DNA of 64,000 nucleotides from Limnobacter sp. SAORIC-580 (GCF_013004065.1 NZ_CP053084.1:620001-684000), one strand, 5' to 3'. Counted from the stretch's first letter, positions 15,786 through 24,911 are shown. Notes: a model not told the origin generated them from the sequence alone. Made by a program: numbers and translations.

Positions 15786-18074
15786 TCAACCCTTCAATAC
15801 AATCGGCTCAATGGCTTCGCCTTGCGGCAGTATGCGGCCAATAATGGCGGTGTGTTCATAGCCCAGTTTCTTCAATGCAGCCACACAGGCCTCGGCTTGC
15901 TCGCCAGGCACTGTGGCCAGCAAACCACCTGCGGTTTGCGGATCGAAAATCAGTGGGTAGCGCGGGTCATTCACATACTCAGCCTGATTTCGAATGGCTC
16001 GGCGCAAGCGCACGTTCGCGGGTTGCAGAGAGCTCACAATTCCTGCGCTGACCATGTCAAGCGCACCGTCCAGCAGGGGCAAGGCGCTTAAATCAAGTTC
16101 GGCATCCACCTCGGAAGGGCGGGTCATTTCCACCAAGTGGCCCAACAGCCCGAAACCGGTCAGGTCAGTGCAGGCCTTTGATCCATATTCACGCAGGCAT
16201 TGTGCGCCCAATCGGTTGCTTTTCACCATCGATTCCAGCGCAGCATCAATCCAGCGGCCTTTGGTTTTCAACTGCGGCAGGGCGGCGAACAGGGTGCCGG
16301 TGCCAATTGGTTTGGTCAGCAAAATTGCATCGCCAGGGCGCATGCCACCCTTGATCATCACGCCGTCCAGGTTTTCATCCACCAAACCATTGATGGCAAA
16401 ACCCAAAGCCAACTCGCGGCCTTCTCCGGTGTGGCCACCCACCAATGCGCAGCCTGCTTCATTCAGTACTTCCACTGCACCGCTCATCATTTGAAACAGC
16501 AGTTCCTCTACTTTCGATTCAAGCCCCGGCGGCACAGTGACCACGGCCGTGGCTGATTGCGCCTCGCCGCCCATTGCAAACACATCGCCCAGAGCGTGGT
16601 TGGCAGCAACCTTCCCGAATATATAGGGGTCGTCCACAAAGGCCCGGAAGAAGTCGACTGTGTGCACCATGGCTTTGCCGGGTGGCACTTTCACGATCGC
16701 CGCATCGTCAGGGGCGTGCAGCCCCACCAATACATCTTCGCGATCCACCGGTTTTAGGTTACCGAGTGCGCGAGATAAAACTGTGGAGCCAACCTTGGCA
16801 CCGCAGCCGCCACAGCGCATGGCAATCGCAGAAATGGCCTGCAGGCTTTCTTCCTGCGTCAGTGCCAAATTCGGTGTACTGTTGCCAGCAGTTGGTTTTG
16901 CGTTGGGGTCCATGTCTGGAAAGTCACTGAATTTCGCCATGAAGCGACGGTCAATCCAGTCTTTCCACTGCCACACCCAAGCGCCTGCAAAGCCCAGTGA
17001 ACCTTTGGAGGCCACTGCGTATTTGTCGCCTGTGCTGATCAAAGCCAACCAGGTTTTCTGGGGGCGGTATTCCAGCAGGTCGGCACCCTGTACAAACAGG
17101 TGCAAATTCTTGGTCAGGGGTTTGCCCATGCGCACAGCGAATACACCGGCTTTTTCAAGCGGTGTACTGGTCAAGTTCGCAATGTCGCCTGCTGCAAAAA
17201 TTTTGGCGTCACGTGTGGTTTGCAGGGTGGGGCCCACATTGATGAAGCCACGTGAATCGAGTTCAAGGTCGGTGTTCTTTAGCCAGGCCGCGCCACCAGC
17301 CTGCGTCACCCACATAATTTCGTCGGCATGCAGGCGCTCGCCCTGCCTGGTTTGCAGGGTGTGGCCATCCAGTTGCACCACTTCCGCGTCGCGGTGAAGC
17401 ACCACACCACGTTCATTCAATACTTTCTCGAACCTAGCACGCACGCCGGGGTTGTGGGTGGGCAACACATCCGCATCGGCGGTGAACAAGTGAAATTCAA
17501 GCTCATCCGGGTTGCGGCCCATGGTGCTCAGTTCATTGCGCAAGCGGAATTGCATGGCCAACGCCAGTTCAACGCCACCAGCACCGCCACCCACCACGGC
17601 GATGGTGGTTTTGCCGGCATGGGTTTTTACTCGGTCCAGCAAGTTAACCCAGCGCTGATTGAATCGAGCAATCGGTTTCACGGGCACTGCATTTTCCAAC
17701 GCGCCGGGCACCAATTGCACCTGCGGTGTGCTGCCAATGTTGATGGACAGCGCATCGTAAGCCACTGGCGGGCGATTCTTGCAAATTACTTTTTGATTGG
17801 CTCGGTCAATGCCCACCACTTCGTCTTTGAACAGGCGTGCACCTGCAAAGGCGCACAGGCGGCCCAGGTCAATGTGCACATCGTCATAGCTGTAGTGGCC
17901 CGCAATGTAGCCGGGCAGCATGCCGGAATAGGGGGTGTGGATATCGGTACAAATCAGGGTAAGGCGCACGCCGGGCCAAGGCTTCATGCCAAACATGCGC
18001 AGCACACCCACATGGCTGTGGCCGCCGCCTACCAGCACAATGTCACGAAGGATGGGTTGGTCAGATGTTTGCAT
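15786..18074 (-). CDS. selD: Fusion of a pyridine-nucleotide disulfide oxidoreductase-like domain and selenide, water dikinase (SelD)
   Basis: 762 residues. Residues 10-380 form an FAD/NAD oxidoreductase of the NDH type: FAD site VGGGHSHVG near 15, NAD site VGGGAGGVELALA near 162, and FAAGDIANL near 293. Residues about 405-762 are SelD, with Cys424 and Lys427 in MRCGGCGAKVGS equivalent to Cys17/Lys20 of E. coli SelD, then DDAAIVKVPPG and VGGHTGEGRELALGF. SelD makes selenophosphate from selenide and ATP; the oxidoreductase half may supply reduced selenium. The ATG at 18074 overlaps the end of the upstream glycosyltransferase gene. No selA, selB, selC or selU is nearby, so the selenophosphate may go to the small-molecule pathway suggested by the neighbours. 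Confidence 0.92.
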   Translation of the reverse strand: MQTSDQPILRDIVLVGGGHSHVGVLRMFGMKPWPGVRLTLICTDIHTPYSGMLPGYIAGHYSYDDVHIDLGRLCAFAGARLFKDEVVGIDRANQKVICKNRPPVAYDALSINIGSTPQVQLVPGALENAVPVKPIARFNQRWVNLLDRVKTHAGKTTIAVVGGGAGGVELALAMQFRLRNELSTMGRNPDELEFHLFTADADVLPTHNPGVRARFEKVLNERGVVLHRDAEVVQLDGHTLQTRQGERLHADEIMWVTQAGGAAWLKNTDLELDSRGFINVGPTLQTTRDAKIFAAGDIANLTSTPLEKAGVFAVRMGKPLTKNLHLFVQGADLLEYRPQKTWLALISTGDKYAVASKGSLGFAGAWVWQWKDWIDRRFMAKFSDFPDMDPNAKPTAGNSTPNLALTQEESLQAISAIAMRCGGCGAKVGSTVLSRALGNLKPVDREDVLVGLHAPDDAAIVKVPPGKAMVHTVDFFRAFVDDPYIFGKVAANHALGDVFAMGGEAQSATAVVTVPPGLESKVEELLFQMMSGAVEVLNEAGCALVGGHTGEGRELALGFAINGLVDENLDGVMIKGGMRPGDAILLTKPIGTGTLFAALPQLKTKGRWIDAALESMVKSNRLGAQCLREYGSKACTDLTGFGLLGHLVEMTRPSEVDAELDLSALPLLDGALDMVSAGIVSSLQPANVRLRRAIRNQAEYVNDPRYPLIFDPQTAGGLLATVPGEQAEACVAALKKLGYEHTAIIGRILPQGEAIEPIVLKG

Positions 18075-19134
18075 GCTGTACTTCTTGTGGGTTGGCTTCG
18101 TTGTTGTTTTGAACTGCTCGTTGTACGAGTGCAATTAACCGGTTTTGTTCGTTTTCCGGGGCAAATAATTTGGCCCGCTCGGCGCATTGGCTTTTCAATT
18201 TGGTGTACATACTGGATTTACCCGGTGGCAAGGGTTTCGGATTCACAATGTCTTCTTGCAACTGGGTTAGCACATTGGCCAGTGCATGCGAGTTGCCCAA
18301 AGGGAAATAACCCGGGTAGGCAGCACCCAGCATGCCGATATTCCCATCAATATAACTGGCCACCACAGGGGTGCCGCTGCACACGGCCTCCATGATCACA
18401 TGTGCTCCCCCCTCCATTTTGCTGGCGTGAACCAGTACATGGGCGCGTTGAATGCGTGCTCGGGTTGCACCGTGGGGCTGATTGCCCAGCCAGCGGTAAT
18501 TGGGGCAGGCCTGCATGGTTTCTTCAGCAGCCTGGGCCAATTCAGGGTCTAAGGGCCCACCAATGTGGTCGATGTAAATATCAGGGTAGCCCCGCAGCAG
18601 CACTGCTGCTTCCATCAGGGTTTGCGGCATTTTTTCATCGCGCAAATGCCCCACCATCACCACCTTCAATCGGCGTTTGGGTTTGGGCAAGGTTTTGCGT
18701 GAGGTGGTTGATTGAAAAATCACCGATGTTTTTTCTTGCAGGTCCTCGCTAAGTTTCTCGGTGCCTTTTTCTTGCAGCACGATCAAATGCCGCGCCAACT
18801 CCAGCGACTTTTGCGCGGTTTCATCAGTTTCAATGTCGCGGTACAGGTCGGTGCCTGTCAGTGCCAACACTAGCCCGGGGCTTCCGTGTGCATGGTTGCC
18901 GCGGCTTTGCGCCCAAGCCGCAATTGAGTCGGCAGAACGCCGCGCATGCAGTGCGATCATTGCAACGTCGCGTTGTGTGGCTGGCGTGTTTTCCCAATGC
19001 TTCACAATGCGCACATTAAAATGCCCGGATAAAAACAATTGCCAGCGGCGGGCGGTTTGCCAGTTGCCGTTATTTGAATCGGCAAGAGCGGGGCTTACGA
19101 TGACGACGGACGGTTTAATCAAGACAACAGCCAC
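18061..19134 (-). CDS. senB: SenB-like glycosyltransferase (probable selenosugar synthase)
   Basis: About 357 residues. It begins near VVIVSPALADSNNGNWQTARR, the characteristic opening of the TIGR04348 glycosyltransferase group to which selenosugar synthase SenB belongs. The C-terminal GT-B half carries HVLVHASKMEGGAHVIMEAV, with the E-x7-E type nucleotide-sugar motif. In selenoneine biosynthesis SenB couples selenophosphate to a UDP-amino sugar. Here it overlaps the SelD-fusion gene by 14 bp, the supplier of selenophosphate. The start is uncertain: GTG at 19134 or TTG at 19122, without a clear ribosome site. A SenA homologue is not in the window. Confidence 0.72.
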   Translation of the reverse strand: MAVVLIKPSVVIVSPALADSNNGNWQTARRWQLFLSGHFNVRIVKHWENTPATQRDVAMIALHARRSADSIAAWAQSRGNHAHGSPGLVLALTGTDLYRDIETDETAQKSLELARHLIVLQEKGTEKLSEDLQEKTSVIFQSTTSRKTLPKPKRRLKVVMVGHLRDEKMPQTLMEAAVLLRGYPDIYIDHIGGPLDPELAQAAEETMQACPNYRWLGNQPHGATRARIQRAHVLVHASKMEGGAHVIMEAVCSGTPVVASYIDGNIGMLGAAYPGYFPLGNSHALANVLTQLQEDIVNPKPLPPGKSSMYTKLKSQCAERAKLFAPENEQNRLIALVQRAVQNNNEANPQEVQHANI

Positions 19135-19238
19135 TTCATTGGATAGGGGTGAATTGGGGGGCGAACCACCCAAGGTGGTACACTGCGACCCTGAAGAAGT
19201 TTACACGATCCAACCCGCTATTCACCGCGAGAACCCGC

Positions 19239-20432
19239 ATGCACTCAGCCCACGAATACCCTGTAATCCAATGGACCAAAGGCGATGAAACCTTTAGTGC
19301 GCGCTGGCAGTCGGAGCGCAATTTGGCGGTGCCGGGCAAAGTGATGTTGGCCGACGACACACTGACTGCCGACATGGCTTATCGCCTGGCCTGTGAGGGC
19401 AATGTGTTTTTGTGGCAAAGCGATTTTCAGAATGCCCGCCAACTGATGCAGGCCTTGGTGCGCCGGGTAGACAAAAACGCGGAACACAAAAAAAGCAAAG
19501 CTGCCAAGTCAGGCAAGGCCGATGTGGAGTATCCGCAAAAGTTTCACCTGTACCGTCAGGCGCAAGCCCAACGCGCGCGAATTCTGGGTTCCATCCTGAT
19601 CCCGTTCAACGCCGATTACAGCATTCCACTGCGCCGTGCGCCCGATGTGCTGGCAGCCTGCACGGAAGCATGGGGTGAGCCCCCAGTGGATGGCCCGATG
19701 ATTGTGACTTCGCTGCGCGAGATGATGGGCGTGGTGGGTGCGCATGAATGGCGCAAGAAGGGCGTGGATGTACCCGCTCTTGGCGACCCGCCCAGCAACC
19801 GCATTCACCCGTACTACGGGGTTTTTTCGCCTGTGCGCGGCGAGTATGTTGATTTGGTGCTGAAAGCGCCTTTGCCCAAAGCCTGTGAGGTCAACGGTTC
19901 GGCGGTGGATGTGGGTACGGGCACCGGTGTGTTGGCAGCGGTGCTGGCCCAGCGCTGGTTGAGCAATATTGTGGCCACCGACAACGACCCACGCGCACTG
20001 GAATGTGCGCAATTCAATATCCAGAATTTGGGCATGGGCAAGCAGGTGAAAGTGGTGCAGGCAGACTTGTTTCCCGACAGCAAAGCCGACCTGATTGTGT
20101 GCAACCCGCCTTGGTTGCCGGGCAAACCGACTTCACCGATTGAACGTGCCATTTACGATGAAAACAGCGGCATGCTGAAAGCTTACCTTGCTGGCCTGGC
20201 TGCGCATTTGAATGTGGGCGGAGAAGGTTGGTTGATCTTGTCGGATTTGGCCGAGCATTTAAAGTTGCGCACGCGGGAAGAGTTGCTGGGCTGGATTGAG
20301 CTGGCGGGCTTGAAAGTACTGGGCCGCACAGATGCAAAGCCCAAGCATGGCAAGGCCTTTGATGCCAGTGATGCGCTGTTTGATGCACGGTCGGAGGAAG
20401 TGACCAGTTTGTGGCGACTTGCTGCCGCGTGA
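19239..20432 (+). CDS. Class I SAM-dependent methyltransferase (PrmC/RlmG-like motif)
   Basis: A 397-residue protein. The C-terminal half holds the AdoMet site DVGTGTGVLAAVLAQRW near residue 225, the acidic loop VATDNDPRALECAQFN, and the catalytic NPPW motif (LIVCNPPWLPGKP), which marks enzymes that methylate planar nitrogens or similar groups. The N-terminal 160 residues contain a Lys-rich linker and are not recognised. The ATG at 19239 is preferred over an upstream GTG that would overlap the divergent senB-like gene. It sits between the senB-like gene (divergent) and egtD (convergent). Its substrate is unknown: nucleic acid, protein or a small molecule of the neighbouring pathway. Confidence 0.75.
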   Translation: MHSAHEYPVIQWTKGDETFSARWQSERNLAVPGKVMLADDTLTADMAYRLACEGNVFLWQSDFQNARQLMQALVRRVDKNAEHKKSKAAKSGKADVEYPQKFHLYRQAQAQRARILGSILIPFNADYSIPLRRAPDVLAACTEAWGEPPVDGPMIVTSLREMMGVVGAHEWRKKGVDVPALGDPPSNRIHPYYGVFSPVRGEYVDLVLKAPLPKACEVNGSAVDVGTGTGVLAAVLAQRWLSNIVATDNDPRALECAQFNIQNLGMGKQVKVVQADLFPDSKADLIVCNPPWLPGKPTSPIERAIYDENSGMLKAYLAGLAAHLNVGGEGWLILSDLAEHLKLRTREELLGWIELAGLKVLGRTDAKPKHGKAFDASDALFDARSEEVTSLWRLAAA

Positions 20433-20472
20433 ATCTGCAGTGAATTGGCTGAAGTTATCGCTTAATCGGCTT

Positions 20473-21444
20473 TCAAGCCTGCGCCCAAAACACCGCAAAC
20501 TTCTGTTCGGGATCGGTGTAAGCCTTGCAAGCACCAAAACCTGCGCGTTTCAGCAAATCCTCAAACCCGGTCAGCGTCCACTTGTATGAATTCTCAGTGT
20601 GAATTCGCTCGCCTTCCACAAACTGGCGTTCACCACCTTCCCAGGTCACCACAACATCCCGCAGTGCTTCCAGGTGCATTTCAATGCGGTTCAGTTCGGT
20701 GTTGTACAGGCCTATGTGTTTCCAGTCTTCCAGTTGGAAGTTGGTGCCAGCCAGCGTATTGAAGTGCAGCAACATGTTGCGGTTAAATGCAGCGGTTACG
20801 CCCAAGGCGTCGTCGTAGGCGGCTTCAAGCACAGATTTGCTTTTTACCAGGTCGACCCCAATCAGCAGGCCACCCCCTGTGGCCGTGGCACATACCGCAT
20901 GCACCTGTTTTAAAAACAGCAGTGCTTCCTCGGGTGTGAAGTTGCCAATGCTGGAACCCGGGTAAAACATGATTCGCGGTTGCGAGGGGTTCAGGGCCAG
21001 ACCAGCGGGCAGGTTCAGTTCGCTGGAGAAATCGAGGCCCACACCCGCCATTTCCAGTTCAGGAAATTGCCGTTGCAGGCATTCCAGTGAGCCTTTTAAA
21101 AAGTCCACGGAAATGTCCACGGCCACATAACGTGCCGGGTGGAATACATTAAAAAGTCTGGCCGCTTTCTCGCAATTGCCAGCTCCCAGGTCGATGAACA
21201 CCGAGCCCTTGGGCACCTGCCTAGCCATGTCATGCCCGTGGCTGGCAAAAATCAGCGCTTCGGTCCGGGTGGGGTAGTACTCGGGTATGCAGGTAATTGC
21301 TTCGAACAGTTTGGAGCCCAATTCGTCGTACAGGTATTTGGGCGAGGTGTGTGCTTTGCTGGCACGCAGGCCACTGAGCAATTCTTCTCGAATGTGCTCG
21401 GCCTGGCCTTGATAAATCTGTATGAATTGCGGTGTTGGGTTCAT
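20473..21444 (-). CDS. egtD: L-histidine N-alpha-methyltransferase (hercynine synthase)
   Basis: A 323-residue protein of the EgtD family (about 320 is usual). Motifs include KYLYDELGSKLFEAIT and PEYYPTRTEALIF near the N terminus, AdoMet site FIDLGAGNCEKAARLF near residue 85, and FYPGSSIGNFTPEEAL near 160. EgtD trimethylates histidine to hercynine, the precursor of ergothioneine and selenoneine. It is the last gene of a leftward operon with a complete PhnDCEE-type ABC transporter, 22 bp after the second permease gene. No EgtB or SenA is in the window, so the final C-S or C-Se bond-forming enzyme must be elsewhere. Confidence 0.92.
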   Translation of the reverse strand: MNPTPQFIQIYQGQAEHIREELLSGLRASKAHTSPKYLYDELGSKLFEAITCIPEYYPTRTEALIFASHGHDMARQVPKGSVFIDLGAGNCEKAARLFNVFHPARYVAVDISVDFLKGSLECLQRQFPELEMAGVGLDFSSELNLPAGLALNPSQPRIMFYPGSSIGNFTPEEALLFLKQVHAVCATATGGGLLIGVDLVKSKSVLEAAYDDALGVTAAFNRNMLLHFNTLAGTNFQLEDWKHIGLYNTELNRIEMHLEALRDVVVTWEGGERQFVEGERIHTENSYKWTLTGFEDLLKRAGFGACKAYTDPEQKFAVFWAQA

Positions 21445-21466
21445 GGCTTTCTTGGGTTGAACGAAT

Positions 21467-22285
21467 TCATCGGGTCAAGGTGCGGCGCAGGTGGTAGCTC
21501 ATGCTGTCCACAATTGCGACCAAGAGCAACATGGCTGCCAGAATGGTGGCGGTTTTGCCCATCTGGAACAAGCCCATGTGGAACGACAACAATTGCCCCA
21601 AACCGCCGGCACCTACCACGCCCAACACCGCAGCTGCGCGAATGTTGTTTTCCCAGCGGTACAGGGTGTAGCTCATCAGTTGAGGCAGTACTTGCGGCAA
21701 GGTGGTGAAATAAAATACTTTCAAGTTGCCAATGCCCTGCGTGCGCAACGCGTCCGCAGGTTCGGGTGGTGCATTTTCAATCGATTCAGCAAACAGCCTG
21801 CCCAGCACACCCGTGGTGTGAAAGGCCAGCGCCAGCGTGCCTGCAAAAGGACCCAGGCCCGCAGAAATCAGCAGCAGCGCGGCCCACACCAACTCGGGAA
21901 TTGAGCGCAAGGCATTCAGCACCCAACGCGTGGGTGTGCGCATGCGGCTTTTGTCATTGCTGTGCAGCTTGCTTGCGGGTATGGCCAAAGCAAGGCCAGC
22001 CACTGCAGCCAGTGCGGTACCCAACAGCGACATGGCCAATGTTTCAAGTGTGCCCCAGCCAACTTTGGTCAGAAAAGCGGACTGCGTGTCCATCGGGAAA
22101 AATTCGGCGATGAATCGACCCATGGATCGAAACGCTTCCATGGATAAAAATTCACCCCATTTCAGGTTCAGTGTCCAGAAACTGGCAATGATCAGGGTAA
22201 GCATGCCCAGCAGCAAAGCGGCTGTGCCGCCTTTCATCACTGGTGGTGCCTTGGTGGGGCAGGCGGTATTTTGCAAATTGCTCAT
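21467..22285 (-). CDS. phnE: PhnE-type ABC transporter permease, second copy
   Basis: A 272-residue permease with about six helices and the PhnE family signature: LRSIPELVWAALLLISAGLG, FAGTLALAFHTTGVLGRLFA, and RWENNIRAAAVLGVVGAGGLG. It overlaps the first phnE-like gene (ATGA) and lies 22 bp before egtD. Two PhnE paralogues usually form the heteromeric channel in phosphonate/phosphite-type importers. The true substrate is open; the egtD partner suggests something other than phosphonate. Confidence 0.88.
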   Translation of the reverse strand: MSNLQNTACPTKAPPVMKGGTAALLLGMLTLIIASFWTLNLKWGEFLSMEAFRSMGRFIAEFFPMDTQSAFLTKVGWGTLETLAMSLLGTALAAVAGLALAIPASKLHSNDKSRMRTPTRWVLNALRSIPELVWAALLLISAGLGPFAGTLALAFHTTGVLGRLFAESIENAPPEPADALRTQGIGNLKVFYFTTLPQVLPQLMSYTLYRWENNIRAAAVLGVVGAGGLGQLLSFHMGLFQMGKTATILAAMLLLVAIVDSMSYHLRRTLTR

Positions 22286-23136
22286 ACCAGTCGTTTCCGG
22301 AAAAACGCGCTGACCGCATCGGCCAAAGCCACCAGCAGAATAAACACAATCAGCATGGTCGACACTTCACCCCCATTGAACATTTTCATGGAGTTGTCGA
22401 GTTCCTGACCCAGGCCGCCAGCACCCACAAAGCCCAGTACAACCGAGGATCGAATGGCACACTCCCAGCGGTACACGGTATAGGAGGTCAGCTCCATCAC
22501 GTTCTGGGGCAGCAGGCCGTAGAAGAATGCCTGTAAGCGCCCGGTGCCGTTTCTCAGCAATGTCTCTGTTGGCGTTGTTTCACCACTTTCCAGAATTTCA
22601 CCATACACCTTGCCCAGCATGCCACCGTAGGTAAGCGCAATGGCCAATACGCCTGCGGTGGGGCCAAGACCCACCACGCGAACAAACACCAGTGCCCAAA
22701 CCAGTTCGGGAATGCTGCGAAGAACAATCAGTGTCCAGCGAATGGCCTGCCGAATGGCAAAGGGCAAGGCACCCATTTTTCCCGAGATGGCGGACACCGA
22801 CAAAACCCGGGTGGACAAAATGGTGAGCGGGAAAGCAATGATCAGGGCCAGCACCATGCCGGCCGTTGCAATGGCAACGGTTTTCCAGGTTTCGCGCAGA
22901 ATTCGGGCGAGCAAATCGGGTTCTAGTACAGGTGGAAAAAAGCTGCCAATGAACTCGGCGCTGATTTTCATGTTCTCGGCTTCAAACAAAACCGAAGGTC
23001 GAAATTCCGTGGCCTCTGTCAGGGGCCACAGCAGCAGAAACGTAAAGATGATCCAGAACAGCCGTTGATGCCACGCCGGGTCGCGTGCCGGCACGTCAAA
23101 ACGCGGATTGTGTACTGGCAAGTGCAGGCTGTTCAT
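22282..23136 (-). CDS. phnE: PhnE-type ABC transporter permease, first copy
   Basis: A 284-residue permease. The same core motifs appear as in its neighbour: LRSIPELVWALVFVRVVGLG, ALTYGGMLGKVYGEILES, and RWECAIRSSVVLGFVGAGG. An N-terminal helix is followed by a periplasmic segment of about 40 residues. The ATG at 23136 overlaps the phnC-like stop (ATGA); the TTG two codons upstream was rejected for that reason. It is followed by the second permease with a 4-bp overlap. Confidence 0.88.
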   Translation of the reverse strand: MNSLHLPVHNPRFDVPARDPAWHQRLFWIIFTFLLLWPLTEATEFRPSVLFEAENMKISAEFIGSFFPPVLEPDLLARILRETWKTVAIATAGMVLALIIAFPLTILSTRVLSVSAISGKMGALPFAIRQAIRWTLIVLRSIPELVWALVFVRVVGLGPTAGVLAIALTYGGMLGKVYGEILESGETTPTETLLRNGTGRLQAFFYGLLPQNVMELTSYTVYRWECAIRSSVVLGFVGAGGLGQELDNSMKMFNGGEVSTMLIVFILLVALADAVSAFFRKRLV

Positions 23137-23975
23137 CGGCAATTGTTGACCACAACTGCCGGCGTTACACGCTCGAATTGTTTCTCGATCAATTCACGGT
23201 CTTGTTGGCCCAGAAGTTCGTGCTCGTATTGGGAGTACAGGGATTTCAACATGGCAGGAGTTACTTGCTCGGTGGGCAGGTCAAACTCGATTTGACCGTG
23301 GCGCAGGCCCACAATCCGGTTAAAAAATGCCAAAGCCATGTCTACCTGGTGCAAGGTGCACACCAAGGTAATGCCGTTTTCGCGTGCTGTTTCGGTGAGT
23401 GCCGACATGGCCAGCCTGGCCCGCGTGGGGTCAAGTGCTGACAAGGGTTCGTCCACCAGCCAGAGTTTGGCAGGGGATACGAACAAGCGGGCCAGGCCAA
23501 CACGCTGGCGTTCACCACCGGAAAGCCTGTCAACGCGTTCAAAAATTTTCTCGGGCAAGTCAAGCTTGCTCAGCGCTTGGTGCGCAGCCGGGATGTCAAC
23601 CGGGTAAAACAGTGATTTGATGCTTTGTGCCAGGTTCATGGCCGGCAAACGCCCGGCCAACACCGAGGTAATCACACGCTGCCTTGGTGGCAGCGGTGGC
23701 ACCTGGGGTGCAACAATCAACTGGCCACGCAGTTTTTGCAAATTGCGCTTGCTTAAAGCCCAAGGGCTTTGATCGTTTAAGGCAACTTTGCCATGCAAGG
23801 GTTTCAGGGTGCATGACAGCACCTGAAGCAGCGTGGTTTTGCCTGCGCCCGACGGGCCGATCAGGGCGATTTGTTCTCCACTGCCAACTTGCAGCGACAT
23901 TTTTTTGATCGCCGGTACGCTGCTGGAAGGGGCGGAGGGATGGCAGGCATCGATGTCCTGAATTTGAAGCTTCAC
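23133..23975 (-). CDS. phnC: PhnC-type ABC transporter ATP-binding protein
   Basis: A 280-residue ATPase. Walker A is GPSGAGKTTLLQVLS near residue 40, the signature LSGGERQRVGLARLF near 152, Walker B LWLVDEPLSALDPTRARL near 174, and the switch His is in VCTLHQVDMALAF. The last 40 residues after the nucleotide-binding domain are Glu/Gln-rich. It energises the PhnE-type permeases. It is separated from the binding-protein gene by 60 bp that contain a GC-rich hairpin, which may tune expression relative to the abundant binding protein. Confidence 0.88.
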   Translation of the reverse strand: MKLQIQDIDACHPSAPSSSVPAIKKMSLQVGSGEQIALIGPSGAGKTTLLQVLSCTLKPLHGKVALNDQSPWALSKRNLQKLRGQLIVAPQVPPLPPRQRVITSVLAGRLPAMNLAQSIKSLFYPVDIPAAHQALSKLDLPEKIFERVDRLSGGERQRVGLARLFVSPAKLWLVDEPLSALDPTRARLAMSALTETARENGITLVCTLHQVDMALAFFNRIVGLRHGQIEFDLPTEQVTPAMLKSLYSQYEHELLGQQDRELIEKQFERVTPAVVVNNCR

Positions 23976-24002
23976 TGCGCTGCGGTCCCCATATTACTGC
24001 GA

Positions 24003-24020
24003 GGGCCCAAGTGCGGGCCC
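24003..24020 (-). promoter_or_regulatory. GC-rich intercistronic hairpin (GGGCCC-6-GGGCCC)
   Basis: Two GGGCCC blocks six bases apart form a stable stem between the binding-protein gene and the phnC-like gene. There is no T-run, so partial termination or mRNA 3'-end protection of the binding-protein message is more likely than full termination. Confidence 0.4.
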
Positions 24021-24035
24021 CCTTCTACACATTGA

Positions 24036-24911
24036 TTATAACAAGCCAGCGCTGCGAGCGGCGCTTTCCAAACCTTTGTAGTTTTCAGGCTTGGTGTCAA
24101 CATACCGTGTGGCACGGTTCAACTTCAGGATTTCAGCATGCTCAGGCACTGCCGGGTCCAGGTCAAACAGGGCCTTTTGAATCTTCTTGCGAAGGTCTGC
24201 AGGCATGTCCTGATGCACCGTCCAGTTGTAGTTGAAGTAGGGAGGGGTGGTATAGAACACGTCTACAGCTTTGGTGTCTACCTTGTTTTCGTTCACAAAC
24301 TTTTTCCACACGGTGATGTCGAGTGCGGCGGCATCTACTTTGCCGCTAACCACTGATGCGATGGTGGCATCGTGTGCACCAGAATACGCCACACGCTTGA
24401 ACGCCTTTTCTGGCTCCAGGCCTGCATCAAGCAGGAAGCTGCGTGGCATCAAGTGGCCGGAGGTGCTGCTCTGTGAGCCAAATGAAACTTGTTTGCCTTT
24501 CATGTCTTGCAGGGTTTTGATGCCTGAATCGGTTTTGGCAATAAACACAGACTGAAACTTGGTGTCTTCTACGCGTTGCGCAATCGGAATAACCTTGCCG
24601 TTGGAACGCAAGTTGGCCTGTACATGGGTAAAGCCGCCAAACCAGACGAGGTCCACTTTCTTGTTCACCAAGGCTTCAACCGCGGCTGGGTAGTCGCTTA
24701 CTGGTGTGAATTCGACTTTCATGCCCACAGCTTTGGACAAATAAGCGGCCAGTGGTTCGAATTTGCGGATTTGCTCGGTTGCCGCCTCTTCAGGAATGGT
24801 GGTGACTCTCAAGACCTGTTCTGCGTGCGCAGACACCGAAAAGCCAGCGGCCAGCGCAATGGCTGCCACAGAGAAGAGACGACGTGAAATGGAGATTGCT
24901 GAACTTTTCAT
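24036..24911 (-). CDS. phnD: PhnD-type periplasmic substrate-binding protein
   Basis: A 291-residue binding protein with a Sec signal (SRRLFSVAAIALAAGFSVSA, cleavage near SAHA-EQ). The mature part has the PhnD/SsuA2 family features VDLVWFGGFTHVQANLRSNG, VSFGSQSSTSGHLMPRSFLL and SGAHDATIASVVSGKVDAAA. The family binds phosphate-like oxyanions and organophosphonates. Here it heads an operon that ends in egtD, close to SelD and senB-like genes, so a selenium- or histidine-related ligand is worth considering. A 10-bp dyad lies in its upstream region. Confidence 0.88.
   Translation of the reverse strand: MKSSAISISRRLFSVAAIALAAGFSVSAHAEQVLRVTTIPEEAATEQIRKFEPLAAYLSKAVGMKVEFTPVSDYPAAVEALVNKKVDLVWFGGFTHVQANLRSNGKVIPIAQRVEDTKFQSVFIAKTDSGIKTLQDMKGKQVSFGSQSSTSGHLMPRSFLLDAGLEPEKAFKRVAYSGAHDATIASVVSGKVDAAALDITVWKKFVNENKVDTKAVDVFYTTPPYFNYNWTVHQDMPADLRKKIQKALFDLDPAVPEHAEILKLNRATRYVDTKPENYKGLESAARSAGLL

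Noticed and set aside
17328..18395. Rightward 355-residue protein opposite the SelD fusion
   Set aside because: It is antisense to two well-supported genes and full of His/Gln-rich shadow sequence.
19239..20432. SenA/EgtB-like enzyme between the senB-like gene and egtD
   Set aside because: The sequence has an AdoMet site and NPPW motif but none of the DinB or FGE-sulfatase features of EgtB/SenA.
21467..24911. Phosphonate degradation locus
   Set aside because: Only the transporter is present; no C-P lyase, phosphonatase or phosphite dehydrogenase gene is in the window. The operon ends in egtD instead.
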